A stretch of DNA of 64,000 nucleotides from Candidatus Palauibacter rhopaloidicola (GCA_026914155.1 JAPPGH010000010.1:1-64000); one strand, 5' to 3'; shown: positions 9,872 to 19,098, numbered from the stretch's first letter. Made by a program: numbers and translations. The notes: generated by a model from the letters alone, not told the origin.

Positions 9872-9906
9872 CCGCCGGAACGGCGGGATGACCGCCGATC
9901 CGGCGG
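9872..9906. repeat. Twin CCGCCG-N3-CGGCGG palindromes, 20 bp apart
   Basis: CCGCCG-GAA-CGGCGG at 9872-9886 and CCGCCG-ATC-CGGCGG at 9892-9906 share the same six-base arms, differ only in the central triplet and are spaced exactly 20 bp start to start, about two helical turns. They lie upstream of the OPT promoter and within the clpB leader side. They could be tandem operator sites on one face of the helix, or RNA hairpins. Function is inferred. Confidence 0.6.
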
Positions 9907-9961
9907 TGAACGACCCGGTCAGGGACACCGATCTGGTGCCACTTCGGCAGAGGCTTCCGTG

Positions 9962-9990
9962 TTGACCCCTGCCGGACCCGTAACTAGCGT
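9962..9990 (+). promoter_or_regulatory. Putative sigma-70 promoter of the OPT-Mla operon
   Basis: TTGACC (9962-9967), a 17-base spacer and TAGCGT (9985-9990) lie about 75 bases upstream of the OPT start. The -35 box is close to consensus; the -10 box is GC-biased, as is common in high-GC genomes. Confidence 0.5.
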
Positions 9991-10065
9991 GCCGTTGGTC
10001 GATTCCGTCCCATGAGGATTCGATCGTCTCCCGTTTCCGTCCCGGGACAATCTGGAGGGATGCCC

Positions 10066-12129
10066 ATGTCGGACCCAGCAGCCGGCGCATCGGAATCGCG
10101 CACCCACAAGCCGTATATTCCCGCGTCGCAATCGCTGCCCGAGATCACCGGAAAGGCGATCGTTCTCGGCATCCTCCTCTCCGCCGTCCTCTCGGGGGCA
10201 AACGCCTACCTGGGCCTCAAGGTGGGCCTCACCGTGTCCGCGTCGATCCCGGCCGCCGTGATCTCCATGGCGATCCTCAGGATGTTCCGCGAGCACAATA
10301 TCCTCGAGAACAACATCGTCCAGACGGCGGCATCCGCGGGCGAGTCGCTGGCCGCCGGCGTGATCTTCACCCTGCCCGCCCTCATCCTCCTCCGCCACTG
10401 GGCCGGGTTCCCCTTCCTGCCCACGATGGGGATCGCGCTCTGCGGCGGGATTCTTGGCGTCCTCTTCACCATACCGCTCAGGCGCGCCCTGATCGTCGAG
10501 GCGGATCTGCGTTTTCCGGAGGGCGTCGCGACGGCGGAAGTGCTGAAGGCGGGGGCAAGCGGCGGCTCCGGCGCGAAGCTCATCGCGCTCGGGGGCGTGG
10601 CGGCCGCTCTGCTGAAGCTGTCGCAGACCGGCCTCAAGATCGCGGGGTCCTCGATAGAACACGGCGTCACACTGGGTCGTTCCGTATTCGGGATCGGAAG
10701 CGACCTCTCCCCCGCCCTGCTCGGCGTCGGATATATCGTCGGACCCCGCGTCGGGAGCCTCGTGCTCGCGGGCGGCGCGATCTCCTGGCTCGCGGGGATC
10801 CCCATCTACATGGCGATCACCGATCCGCAGGTCGTGGCCGGCATCACGGGGGATGCGAGCGGGTACGATGCGGCCCTCGCGATCTGGAGCGCGCAGATTC
10901 GCTTCATGGGCGTCGGCGCAATGGTCGTGGGCGGAGTGTGGGCCCTCGTTTCGCTCCTGGGCCACGTGCGGGATGGCTTGCGCTCCTCCATCGCGGCGCT
11001 GCGCTCGGCCCGCGCGGCCGACGGCGGTCCGGAGATCCTCCGCACCGAGCGGGACATGCCGATCAACTTCGTGGGGGTCGGGACGGTGGCGCTCGCGGTG
11101 CCGATCCTCGCGGTGTTCGTGCTCGTCATCGACCGCGGCTCGCTCTCCATCACGCCCGGGCTCTACTGGCTCGTGCTCGCGCTGGGGACCGTCTTCGCCC
11201 TCCTGGCGGGGTTCCTCTTCGCGTCGGTCGCGGGCTACATGGCGGGGCTCGTGGGCTCTTCGAACAACCCGATCTCGGGCGTGACGATCGCGACGATCCT
11301 CACGATCTCCCTCATCCTCTATCTCCTGCTGGGAATGCAGGTCGACTTCACCGTCTCGGCGCCCCAGGCGCTCTCGGCGGCGGCGACCGCCATCCTCGTG
11401 GGGGCTGTCGTCGCCTGCGCCGCCGCGATCGCGGGGGACAACATGCAGGACCTGAAGGCGGGGCGGATCGTCGGCGCCACGCCGCGGCAGCAGCAGATCA
11501 TGCAGCTCGTCGGCGTCACGGCCGCCGCGCTCGTCATCGCGCCGATCCTCGGCCTTCTCTTCGAGGCGTACGGACTCGGCGGCGTCCTGCCGCGCGAGGG
11601 GATGGACCCGGACGAGATGCTGCAGGCGCCTCAGGCGACCCTCATGGCTTCCGTTGCCGATGGCGTCTTTTCGCGCAATCTCCCGTGGGGGATGATCGGG
11701 ATCGGGGCGCTCATCGCGGCGGGCGTGATCGCCCTGGACCAGACCCTCAAGGCGCGCGGCTCCAGCCTGCGGGTGCCGGTCCTCGCCGTCGCGGTCGGAA
11801 TCTACCTGCCCATCGAACTCGAAGTCCCGATCTTCGTGGGAGGGATCGTGGCGTGGCTGGTGGGCCGGGCCGTGCCGCGCGGCGGAAGCGGCGAAGGCGC
11901 CGTCCGGCAGGCGAATCATCGCGGGCTGCTCTTCTCCTCCGGGCTTATCACGGGAGAGGCGCTCGTCGGGATCTTCCTCGCGATCCCGTTCGCGATCTCG
12001 GAGCGCGGCACGGATGTGCTGAGCGTCGTGCCCGAAGGCTTCGATCCGATCGCACGCTGGATCGGCGCCACGGTCGTCGCCGGATTCGTCTTCTGGCTCT
12101 ACCGCGCCTCGCTTCGGGCTTCCGAATGA
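10066..12129 (+). CDS. OPT-family oligopeptide/metal-chelate transporter
   Basis: A 687-residue polytopic membrane protein with about 14-16 hydrophobic segments. It begins PYIPASQSLPEITGKAIVLG, followed by SGANAYLGLKVG, a pattern typical of bacterial OPT-family (TIGR00733-like) transporters, which are proton-coupled importers of peptides or metal chelates. The substrate cannot be read from the sequence. I chose the ATG at 10066 because GGAGGG stands six bases before it; the ATG at 10060 abuts that site. It is the first gene of an operon whose other members are a lipoprotein and MlaE-MlaF-MlaD, joined by a stop/start overlap (ATGA). Confidence 0.92.
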   Translation: MSDPAAGASESRTHKPYIPASQSLPEITGKAIVLGILLSAVLSGANAYLGLKVGLTVSASIPAAVISMAILRMFREHNILENNIVQTAASAGESLAAGVIFTLPALILLRHWAGFPFLPTMGIALCGGILGVLFTIPLRRALIVEADLRFPEGVATAEVLKAGASGGSGAKLIALGGVAAALLKLSQTGLKIAGSSIEHGVTLGRSVFGIGSDLSPALLGVGYIVGPRVGSLVLAGGAISWLAGIPIYMAITDPQVVAGITGDASGYDAALAIWSAQIRFMGVGAMVVGGVWALVSLLGHVRDGLRSSIAALRSARAADGGPEILRTERDMPINFVGVGTVALAVPILAVFVLVIDRGSLSITPGLYWLVLALGTVFALLAGFLFASVAGYMAGLVGSSNNPISGVTIATILTISLILYLLLGMQVDFTVSAPQALSAAATAILVGAVVACAAAIAGDNMQDLKAGRIVGATPRQQQIMQLVGVTAAALVIAPILGLLFEAYGLGGVLPREGMDPDEMLQAPQATLMASVADGVFSRNLPWGMIGIGALIAAGVIALDQTLKARGSSLRVPVLAVAVGIYLPIELEVPIFVGGIVAWLVGRAVPRGGSGEGAVRQANHRGLLFSSGLITGEALVGIFLAIPFAISERGTDVLSVVPEGFDPIARWIGATVVAGFVFWLYRASLRASE

Positions 12130-12500
12130 AGCTCCCGCACCGCGGCGGCGCCATCGTGAAGCCGATCCTGCTCGTCGCGGGCCTCGCGGCCCTCGGCTGC
12201 GGCGGCTCCGGCGGCGGCCTGGACGACGACACATACGTTCAGGTCATGGCCAGGCTCAGCTGGGCGCGGGCAAAGTACGCGGATACGGCGGAGGGCGACT
12301 CGGTACGGGCGGCGGCGCTCGATGAGCATGGCGTGACCGGACAGCAACTCGAGGACTTCGTCGCCCGGCTCGGAGACGACCCCGGACGCATGCAGCGGCT
12401 GTGGGAGGCGATTCGACTGGAGGTGGAGGTGCTCGACGGGGTCCCGCGACCGGAATCGCAACTGGAGGTTCCGGACGCGGAGAGGCAAGAAAGCCGTTGA
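12126..12500 (+). CDS. Small lipoprotein between OPT and mlaE
   Basis: A 124-residue protein with a short signal peptide and lipobox LAALGC (Cys about residue 25), followed by a Gly-rich linker and a helical domain (YVQVMARLSWARAKYADT, then HGVTGQQLEDFVARLGDD). The helical part recalls the DUF4296-type lipoproteins of Bacteroidota, but that is only a visual resemblance. It starts by ATGA overlap with the OPT gene; an internal GTG about ten codons in could also serve. Its stop overlaps the TTG of mlaE. It could be an accessory of either neighbouring transporter. Confidence 0.75.
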   Translation: MKLPHRGGAIVKPILLVAGLAALGCGGSGGGLDDDTYVQVMARLSWARAKYADTAEGDSVRAAALDEHGVTGQQLEDFVARLGDDPGRMQRLWEAIRLEVEVLDGVPRPESQLEVPDAERQESR

Positions 12501-13282
12501 AGGCGCCGAATCTCCTCGCCGCTCCGGGCCGTTCCGCCCGTGCCGCGGCGCTCCACGCGGGAAGGGCGGGCATACTCGGCATCGCGACGCTCCGCGCGCT
12601 CGCCCATCCGCGCCGGTACGCGCGGGCGACGGTGCAGCACGCGAAGTTCATCGGGCTCGACAGCCTCCCGCTTGTACTGCTCATGGGCGCCCTCTCGGGC
12701 GCGGTCATGGCCCAGCAGACGATGTACCAGCTCTCCCAGGGACTGCCGAGGGAGATCGTCGCGGGCGGCGTCGTGGGTGGCATGCTGACCGAACTCGGGC
12801 CCGTACTGACCGCGGTCGTCCTCGCTGGGCGCGTCGGGGCGGCCATCGGGGCCGAACTCGGCACGATGAAGGTGACGAACCAGATCGACGCACTTCTGAC
12901 GATGGGCCGGGACCCCGTGGTGGAACTCGTGGTCCCGCGCGTCGTGGCGGGGACCATCATTCTGATCCCGCTCGTCATGCTCGCCAACGCGATGGGGATC
13001 TTCAGCGGCTACGTGACATCGGTCGGCATCCTCGGGTTGAGCACGGCCGAGTACGTGGATGGGGCCAAGGGATACTATCACCATGGCGCGCTGATCTTCT
13101 CCCTCGTGAAGGCGGTCGCGTACGGCTTCGCCATCACCTTCATCTCGAGCCACGTGGGGCTTCGGGCGAGCGGCGGAGCGGCGGGCGTCGGTCGGACGGC
13201 GACGAGGGCGGTCGTCGCGATCATCGTCTCGATCATGGTCCTCGACACGGTACTCGGGCCGGTGTACAAGACGCTCACGTGA
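12497..13282 (+). CDS. mlaE: MlaE-type lipid ABC transporter permease
   Basis: A 261-residue MlaE/YrbE permease, the inner-membrane core of the system that moves phospholipids between inner and outer membrane. Family signatures are visible: HAKFIGLDSLPLVLLMGALSG, MLTELGPVLTAVVLAGRVGAAIGAELGTMKV, and NQIDALLTMGRDPV. Five or so membrane helices. I place the start at TTG 12497, overlapping the lipoprotein stop (TTGA), because the frame upstream reads as the lipoprotein in another phase. It is followed by mlaF (GTGA overlap). Confidence 0.93.
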   Translation: MKAPNLLAAPGRSARAAALHAGRAGILGIATLRALAHPRRYARATVQHAKFIGLDSLPLVLLMGALSGAVMAQQTMYQLSQGLPREIVAGGVVGGMLTELGPVLTAVVLAGRVGAAIGAELGTMKVTNQIDALLTMGRDPVVELVVPRVVAGTIILIPLVMLANAMGIFSGYVTSVGILGLSTAEYVDGAKGYYHHGALIFSLVKAVAYGFAITFISSHVGLRASGGAAGVGRTATRAVVAIIVSIMVLDTVLGPVYKTLT

Positions 13283-14025
13283 TCAGGATCATCGGCGTGC
13301 ACAAGTGGCTTGGGGGACGTCCGGTCCTGAGCGGCGTCGACCTCGACGTGCGGGAAGGCGAAACCCTCGCCATCATGGGGCCGTCAGGGACGGGTAAGAG
13401 CGTCCTCCTCAAACACATCGTCGGCCTCTTCGATCCGGACGCCGGAGACATCCTCGTCGATGGGATCTCGGTACCTTCGGCCGACCGGGCCGAGATGGCC
13501 GCCGTTCGCACCAGGACCGCCTACGTGTTCCAGAATTCCGCCCTCTTCGATTCCATGACCGTACGCGGGAACCTGCTGATGGGCCTCCCACCCGGTTTCT
13601 GCCGCGGCCGCGCGGCCAAATGCGAGGAACTGGTCCGGGCGGCGCTCGATCACGTGAACCTCGAGCCGGAGGTGCTGACGCTCCTGCCCGCCGAACTCTC
13701 CGGAGGCATGCAGCGGCGGGTCGCCATCGCGCGCGCCATCATCGGCAAGCGCCGCTACGTCCTGTACGACGAGCCCACCACGGGGCTGGATCCCGTCAAC
13801 GCGACGCGGATCAACCGCCTGATCGCGCGCGTGAGCGAGGAAGTCGATGCGACGAGCATCGTCGTGACCCACGACGTGGAGTCCGCCTTCTTCCTCGCCG
13901 ACCGGATCGCCCTGCTCGCGGACGGGGTCGTCGCGGCGGAGGGTACGCCGCAGCAACTGCGCAAGACGGACAACCGGGCGGTGCGCGAGTTTCTCGACGC
14001 GGCGCCCGCACGGGGCCCCGCGTGA
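13279..14025 (+). CDS. mlaF: MlaF-type lipid ABC transporter ATPase
   Basis: A 248-residue ABC ATPase that powers the MlaE permease. Walker A GPSGTGKS is at residues 34-41, the Q-loop region is VFQNSALFDSMTV, the signature LSGGM lies near 143, Walker B with DEPTTGLDP near 165, and the H-loop is VVTHD. The phrase NSALFDSMTV and the tandem partner MlaE mark it as MlaF rather than a generic importer ATPase. GTG start overlapping the mlaE stop; its own stop overlaps the mlaD GTG. Confidence 0.94.
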   Translation: MIRIIGVHKWLGGRPVLSGVDLDVREGETLAIMGPSGTGKSVLLKHIVGLFDPDAGDILVDGISVPSADRAEMAAVRTRTAYVFQNSALFDSMTVRGNLLMGLPPGFCRGRAAKCEELVRAALDHVNLEPEVLTLLPAELSGGMQRRVAIARAIIGKRRYVLYDEPTTGLDPVNATRINRLIARVSEEVDATSIVVTHDVESAFFLADRIALLADGVVAAEGTPQQLRKTDNRAVREFLDAAPARGPA

Positions 14026-14945
14026 GGGATCCGGGGCTGCGCGACCACGGCGCCGAGGTCCGGGTCGGCGCCTTCGTCATCCTGACGGCGGCCGTCATCG
14101 TCGCGGGGCTGTTCTGGATATCGGGTTCGCCGTTCCGAGGCCCCACCATCCGCGTGTGGGGGATCGCCGGGAACGCGAACCGGATCGCGACCGCGTCGCC
14201 CGTCCTGCTGCGCGGGGTGGAGGTCGGCACCGTGGACGAAGTCGCGCTCGAAGCGGAGCGCGTCGTGCTCACGATGACGCTCTCCACGCGCGTCCGACTG
14301 CCGGCGGACACGCGAGGCACGATCCAGCCGGATGGTTTCCTGGGCCAGCAACTCGTCGAACTCACGCCGGGGACGAGTGCGCGGACGCTGGCGGAGGGCG
14401 ATACGCTCTCGCTCGACCGCCGATCCGACCTCACATCGCTGGCCTCGACCCTCGGGGACGAGGTGGGCTCCCTGATCGGCGAGCTGGAATCGCTGCTCGG
14501 CGGCGGCCTGGCCGAGAATGTCGCCTCCGGGTCCGAGGCGTTCACGCTCGCGATGCGGGAACTCGCCGGAATCCTCGAGACGGAGCGCGCGTCGATCGGA
14601 GGCCTGCTCGCCAACATGGACACCCTGTCGAACCGGCTCGCGGGGATGACCGGGTCCGAGGAAGTCGATCGCACGCTGGCCAACCTCGACACGCTCTCGA
14701 CGCGGCTCGCCGCCGCCAGCACGGATTTCTCGGCCGCCGGCCGGTCCCTCGCCGAGATCACGCGGGGGCTGGAAGGCGGCGAAGGCACGCTCGGCAAGCT
14801 CCTGCGCGAAGATGCGGTCCACGACGAACTGCTGGAGACGCTGGGGACGCTGCGCGCTTCGGGCGAGGAACTCGCCCTCCTCCTGCGGGATATCCGCGAG
14901 CGGCCGGATCGCTACCTGACGGACCTCAAGGTCTCGGTTTTCTAG
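14022..14945 (+). CDS. mlaD: MlaD-family MCE-domain lipid-binding protein
   Basis: A 307-residue substrate-binding component. One N-terminal membrane helix (about 15-33) is followed by a single MCE domain (about 40-115, with GNANRIATASPVLLRGVEVG and DGFLGQQLVELTPG). A long helical C-terminal part then contains repeated LANMDTLSNRLAGM and LANLDTLSTRLAAA. Such helices form a hexameric tube or needle in other MCE proteins. The GTG start overlaps mlaF. It ends the operon; MlaB, MlaC and MlaA homologues are not present in this window. Confidence 0.92.
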   Translation: MRDPGLRDHGAEVRVGAFVILTAAVIVAGLFWISGSPFRGPTIRVWGIAGNANRIATASPVLLRGVEVGTVDEVALEAERVVLTMTLSTRVRLPADTRGTIQPDGFLGQQLVELTPGTSARTLAEGDTLSLDRRSDLTSLASTLGDEVGSLIGELESLLGGGLAENVASGSEAFTLAMRELAGILETERASIGGLLANMDTLSNRLAGMTGSEEVDRTLANLDTLSTRLAAASTDFSAAGRSLAEITRGLEGGEGTLGKLLREDAVHDELLETLGTLRASGEELALLLRDIRERPDRYLTDLKVSVF

Positions 14946-14980
14946 CGGCGGGCCGGGGCGCCGGGTCCTGCCACGGACTG

Positions 14981-15781
14981 CTAGAGCCCGGTGGGGACGT
15001 CGAAGAAGGTGTGCTCCGCCCCGAAATGCTCCGCCGCGCGCTTCGCCAGAGCCCGGATGCCCAGCGTCTCCGTCCCGTAGTGGCCGGCGTAAATCACGTT
15101 GATCCCCAGTTCCATCGCCTCGTGGTACGTGTGGTGGTTCCCCTCCCCGGTGAGGAAGGTGTCGGCTCCCGCCCTGGCGGCGGCCTCGATCATCGAACCT
15201 CCGCCGCCCGTCACGATGGCGAGCCGCGACACGCGGTCCGGGCCGCCGGCGATCACGATGGGGGTTCGTCCGCACACGACTTCCGCCCGGGCCGCGAGTT
15301 CGCCGCGAGACGTGTCGACCGCCCCGATGACGCCGATCCCGTCATTCCCCTTGAAGGACCCGAACGGTTCGACATCCGCGACGCGGAGTTCGGCGGCGAG
15401 GAGGACGTTGTTTCCGATCCGCGGGTGGGCGTCGAGCGGAAGGTGCGCCGAGTACAGCCCCATCCCGCTCTCGAACAGCCGACGAAACCGCTCGTACGGC
15501 GGACCGACGAGGGGACGCGCCCCGCCCCAGAACAGCCCGTGGTGGACCATGAGGAGATCGCACCCGGCCTCGGCGGCGAGGTCGATGGTGGCCAGGCATG
15601 CGTCGGTGGCGGCGCCGATGCGGGCCACGGGGCGGCGTCCGTCGACCTGCAGGCCGTTGAAGGCGAACGGATAGTCCTCGATCTCGGCGACGCGCAGAAG
15701 ATCGTCCGCCCACGCTCCAATCTCGCGGCACCCGGCCCGCCGCTCCACCCCGCCCCCGCTTCCGGCGCAGGATTCGGCCAT
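14981..15781 (-). CDS. NIF3/YbgI-family dinuclear metal hydrolase-like protein
   Basis: A 266-residue member of the NIF3 (DUF34) family, whose members form toroidal hexamers with a two-metal centre. Metal ligands are visible in LMVHHGLFWGG, LPLDAHPRIGNN and VIYAGHYGTETLG. Members have been described as GTP cyclohydrolase I type 2-like, but the physiological role is unsettled. I chose the ATG at 15781, five bases after the guaA stop; the longer frame upstream is guaA shadow. Last gene of the run that starts at mreB. Confidence 0.9.
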   Translation of the reverse strand: MAESCAGSGGGVERRAGCREIGAWADDLLRVAEIEDYPFAFNGLQVDGRRPVARIGAATDACLATIDLAAEAGCDLLMVHHGLFWGGARPLVGPPYERFRRLFESGMGLYSAHLPLDAHPRIGNNVLLAAELRVADVEPFGSFKGNDGIGVIGAVDTSRGELAARAEVVCGRTPIVIAGGPDRVSRLAIVTGGGGSMIEAAARAGADTFLTGEGNHHTYHEAMELGINVIYAGHYGTETLGIRALAKRAAEHFGAEHTFFDVPTGL

Positions 15782-15786
15782 GAAGG

Positions 15787-17322
15787 CTACTCCCACTCGA
15801 TCGTCGCCGGGGGCTTCGAAGACACGTCGTAGGTCACCCGGTTCACCCCCTTCACCTCGTTGATGATGCGGTTCGAGATCCGGCCCAGCACGTCGTGGGG
15901 GAACTGGAACCAGTCGGCCGTCATCCCGTCCAGCGAGGTCACGGCGCGCAGCGCGACAACGTTCTCGTACGTGCGCGCATCCCCCATCACGCCCACCGAC
16001 TGTACGGGCAGCAGGATCGCGAACGCCTGCCATATCTCGTCGTACAGCCCCGCGTCGCGAATGCCCTCGAGGTAGATCGCGTCCACTTCACGCAGCGTGG
16101 CGAGTTTCTCCCGCGTCACGTCGCCCAGGATCCGGATCCCCAGGCCCGGCCCCGGAAACGGGTGGCGGCCCACGATCTCCTCCGACAGGCCGAGTTCGCG
16201 GCCCACGGCGCGCACCTCGTCCTTGAAGAGCTCGCGGAGAGGTTCGATGAGTTCGAAGGGGTGATCCGGACGGAGTCCGCCCACGTTGTGGTGGGACTTG
16301 ATCTTCACCGACGGTCCCCACACGGAGACGGATTCGATCACGTCGGGGTACAGCGTTCCCTGGACGAGGAAACGTGCGTCGCCGTGCCGGCCCGCCGCTT
16401 CCTCGAACACGTCGATGAACGCGTGGCCGATGATGACCCGCTTCTCCTCGGGTTCCTCGACGCCGGCGAGGCGGTCGAGGAAGAGGTCCGCCGCGTCGAC
16501 GACCTCGAGCCGCATGCCCATGCGTTCGCCGAACACCGCCTCCACGGCGTCGCGCTCGCCTTTCCGCAGCAGGCCCGTGTCGACGAAGATGCAGGTGAGC
16601 CGGTCCCCCACCGCCCGCTGTACGAGCGCGGCGGCGACGGAGCTGTCCACGCCGCCGGAGAGTCCGCAGATCACCTGTCCGTCCCCCACCGCCTCGCGAA
16701 CCGCCGCGAGCTGGTGATCGATGATGTTCGCGGCGTTCCAGCTCATCTCGCAGCCGGCGATCTCGAACAGGAAGTTCCGCAGCATCTCTCCGCCGCGCGT
16801 CGTATGGGCGACTTCCGGGTGGAACTGCACGCCCCAGATCCGCCGCTCCTCGGACCGGATCGCGGCGATGGAGTTCTCGGTGGTCGCCGAGACCTCGAAG
16901 CCCGGGGGCAGCGCGTGGAGGGAGTCGCCGTGGCTCATCCAGACCTGGGTGGGCTCGTCATCGGCGAACCCGCGAAAGAGGGGGTCGGTCGACTGAACCC
17001 TGAGTTCGGCCCGTCCGTATTCCCGGCGCTCGGCCTGCTGCACCTCGCCGCCGACGAGGTCCGCGACGAGTTGCATGCCGTAGCAGATCCCGAGAATCGG
17101 GACGCCCAGGGCGAGGGTGTCGGGATGGGCCGTGGGGACGCCTTCGTCGTACACGCTCGCCGGTCCTCCCGAGAGGACGATAGCCGCGGGATCGTAGCGG
17201 CGGACCCAAGCCGGGCTCCGCGTGGGCGGGTGCACCTCGCAGTACACACCCTCCTCGCGAATGCGTCGCGCGATGAGCTGAGTGAACTGGGATCCGAAGT
17301 CGAGGATGAGCACGCGACTCAC
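15787..17322 (-). CDS. guaA: GMP synthase (glutamine-hydrolysing)
   Basis: A 511-residue enzyme that aminates XMP to GMP. The N-terminal class I glutamine amidotransferase has the nucleophile in GICYGMQL and the His-Glu pair in FHPEVAHT. The ATP pyrophosphatase domain has [13 protein letters not shown], and the C-terminal dimerisation domain ends [16 protein letters not shown], the canonical GuaA terminus. It starts at a GTG that overlaps the hisS stop (GTGA). Complete and of normal length. Confidence 0.98.
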   Translation of the reverse strand: MSRVLILDFGSQFTQLIARRIREEGVYCEVHPPTRSPAWVRRYDPAAIVLSGGPASVYDEGVPTAHPDTLALGVPILGICYGMQLVADLVGGEVQQAERREYGRAELRVQSTDPLFRGFADDEPTQVWMSHGDSLHALPPGFEVSATTENSIAAIRSEERRIWGVQFHPEVAHTTRGGEMLRNFLFEIAGCEMSWNAANIIDHQLAAVREAVGDGQVICGLSGGVDSSVAAALVQRAVGDRLTCIFVDTGLLRKGERDAVEAVFGERMGMRLEVVDAADLFLDRLAGVEEPEEKRVIIGHAFIDVFEEAAGRHGDARFLVQGTLYPDVIESVSVWGPSVKIKSHHNVGGLRPDHPFELIEPLRELFKDEVRAVGRELGLSEEIVGRHPFPGPGLGIRILGDVTREKLATLREVDAIYLEGIRDAGLYDEIWQAFAILLPVQSVGVMGDARTYENVVALRAVTSLDGMTADWFQFPHDVLGRISNRIINEVKGVNRVTYDVSSKPPATIEWE

Positions 17323-18635
17323 CGCACTTCCTCCCCTCTCGTTTCGCCGGCGCGGGGCCCGACCAGGGTCTCGATCGCGACCTCCCGTTCCTCGCCGGAC
17401 GCCATGTCGCGGAGGACCGCGACGCCCCGCTCGACTTCCCGCGGCCCCAGCACGACAGCGCGATCTGCGCCCGCCTGGTGGGCGGCCTTGAACTGGCGTC
17501 CGACCCCGCGCGGCCGGAGGTCATAGAGCACCCGCCGTCCCCGGTCGCGCAGCGCGCGCGCGATGCCGAGGGCCAGTGGACGTTCCGCTTCGGAAACGCA
17601 TACGATGTAGTCGTCCACGCGGCGGGCCGTGGAGGGTACGAGCTCCCGGTCCCTGAGCAGTTCCGTGAGGACCACGTCCCCCATGCCGAAACCGAGCGCC
17701 GGGAGATCCACGCCTCCCAGCGCCTTCAGCAGGTCATCGTAGCGCCCGCCCCCGCAGATCGCGCGCAGTTCGTCGCGACGGTCCCATATCTCGAACACGG
17801 TCCCCGTGTAGTAGGCAAGTCCGCGGACGAGGCCCGCGTCGAAGCTGACGAAGTCGGCGAAGCCCGCCGCGGTCAGATGTGCGAACACGGTGGACAGCCG
17901 GTCGGCCGCCTCGGCGATCGCTTCATCTCTCTCGTGCGCCGCCGCCAGCTCCTCCAGCGGGAGCCGGATCGCCGCCAGCAGGCGCGTCGCCGCTTCCTCT
18001 TCCACGCCCTGCTCCGCGAGCCGCGCGCGAACCGCGTCCTCCCCTTCCTTCTCGATCCGGTCGAGGGCGCCGAACGCCGGAACGTGGTCCTCGGCGGGGA
18101 TTCCGTGCGCGTCGAGGAGCGCGCCGAGGAGGCGCCGGTCGGAGATGCGGACCACGATGTCCGCGGCCCCCAGGCCGAGTTCCCGCAGCGCGTCGATGCC
18201 CGCGCCGATGATCTCCGCATCGGAGAGCGGGTTGGTCTCACCGACGATGTCCATGTTGAGCTGGAAGTGCTCGCGAAGTCGGCCGCGTTGCGGCCGTTCG
18301 TAGCGGAAGAGCTGCGGGATCGAGAACCAGCGTACCGGCTTCGCGAGTCCGGCGGCGCGGGTGGCGATCATGCGCGCGAAGGTGGGCGTCATCTCGGGCC
18401 GCAGCGCCACCGCCCGCCCCCCCTTGTCCTTGAACTCGTACAGCTGGCCTACGATCTCTTCGCCGGACTTCCGCGTGTAGAGTTCGAGCGCCTCGAGCGG
18501 CGGGCCGTCATACTCCGTGAATCCGTAGCGGGCGCCGACCCTCCGCCAGGCCGAGAAGATGTGTCGGCGAAGGGCGAGTTCCTCGGGAAAGAAATCTCGA
18601 AAACCGGGCAGGCCGCGGATTTCGCCGGACTTCAC
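17319..18635 (-). CDS. hisS: Histidyl-tRNA synthetase
   Basis: A 438-residue class II synthetase that charges tRNA-His. Visible motifs are [13 protein letters not shown] (motif 1/2 region), [18 protein letters not shown] (motif 2), [13 protein letters not shown] and ALGFGMGDV (motif 3). The C-terminal anticodon-binding domain follows, with [13 protein letters not shown]. The motif-2 loop reads LREHFQLN, whereas many HisRS have REFHQ. I use the GTG at 18635; an upstream part of the open frame belongs to the bacilliredoxin gene. Stop overlaps guaA. Confidence 0.95.
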   Translation of the reverse strand: MKSGEIRGLPGFRDFFPEELALRRHIFSAWRRVGARYGFTEYDGPPLEALELYTRKSGEEIVGQLYEFKDKGGRAVALRPEMTPTFARMIATRAAGLAKPVRWFSIPQLFRYERPQRGRLREHFQLNMDIVGETNPLSDAEIIGAGIDALRELGLGAADIVVRISDRRLLGALLDAHGIPAEDHVPAFGALDRIEKEGEDAVRARLAEQGVEEEAATRLLAAIRLPLEELAAAHERDEAIAEAADRLSTVFAHLTAAGFADFVSFDAGLVRGLAYYTGTVFEIWDRRDELRAICGGGRYDDLLKALGGVDLPALGFGMGDVVLTELLRDRELVPSTARRVDDYIVCVSEAERPLALGIARALRDRGRRVLYDLRPRGVGRQFKAAHQAGADRAVVLGPREVERGVAVLRDMASGEEREVAIETLVGPRAGETRGEEVR

Positions 18636-18672
18636 GGCCCGACGAGCGGTGTCAACCCGAGGCCCCGCGTGG

Positions 18673-19095
18673 CTAGCTTGTCGCGCAGTATTGGTCGTAC
18701 GCCTTTGTGAGGTCGGCCGCGATGTCGCCCGCCTCGCGGCCCTCGATCTGGTGGCGCTCGAGCATGAACTGCAGTTCACCGTTCGAGAGCAGCGCGAGGG
18801 AAGGCGAAGAGGGCCGGACGCCGGTGAAATACTGCCGCGCGCGCGCCGTCGCTTCCACGTCCTGCCCCGCGAAGACCGTGACGACGCGGTCGGGCTGCTT
18901 TCCGTGGCTCATGGCCATCGCCACGGCGGGCCGTGCGTTGCGCGCCGCGCAGCCGCAGACGGAGTTCACGACGACAAGCGTCTCACCGCCGGCCCCGAGG
19001 GCCTCGTCCACGTCATCGGAGGTCCGAAGCTCACGCACGCCGAGGCGGGTGAGTTCGTCTCGCATCGGTTGTACCAGCCTTGGATCGTAGAGCAT
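18673..19095 (-). CDS. Bacilliredoxin (BrxA/BrxB, DUF1094 family)
   Basis: A 140-residue thioredoxin-fold protein. It has the family's CGC redox motif at residues 47-49 (VVVNSVCGCAA), with MSHGKQPDRVVTVFAGQDVEAT and PSLALLSNGELQFMLERHQIEG following. In Bacillus these proteins remove bacillithiol from S-bacillithiolated proteins. It implies a low-molecular-weight thiol, perhaps bacillithiol, in this organism, though no bsh gene is in the window. It lies between folC (three-base gap) and hisS. Confidence 0.93.
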   Translation of the reverse strand: MLYDPRLVQPMRDELTRLGVRELRTSDDVDEALGAGGETLVVVNSVCGCAARNARPAVAMAMSHGKQPDRVVTVFAGQDVEATARARQYFTGVRPSSPSLALLSNGELQFMLERHQIEGREAGDIAADLTKAYDQYCATS

Positions 19096-19098
19096 CTC

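Larger units (their letters stand above)
9737..10065. promoter_or_regulatory. Divergent clpB / OPT-operon intergenic region
   Basis: This is the only stretch of more than 300 bases without a gene. It holds a sigma-70-like promoter facing the OPT gene (9962-9990) and two identical hairpin palindromes (9872-9886 and 9892-9906). I could not find a CIRCE element or a convincing sigma-32 box for clpB. The ClpB frame stays open here, but the residues do not resemble ClpB, so I treat it as non-coding. Confidence 0.7.

Noticed and set aside
9737-10090. N-terminal extension of ClpB by 118 codons
   Set aside because: The extension has no ClpB similarity and covers promoter and palindromes; the normal ClpB N-terminus begins at 9736.
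9919-12234. A 771-codon minus-strand frame across the OPT gene
   Set aside because: It consists of Asp/Arg/Gly/His-rich filler antisense to a clear membrane protein.
18650-18655. TTGACA on the minus strand upstream of hisS
   Set aside because: It is only about 15 bases before the GTG start, leaving no room for a -10 box and leader.
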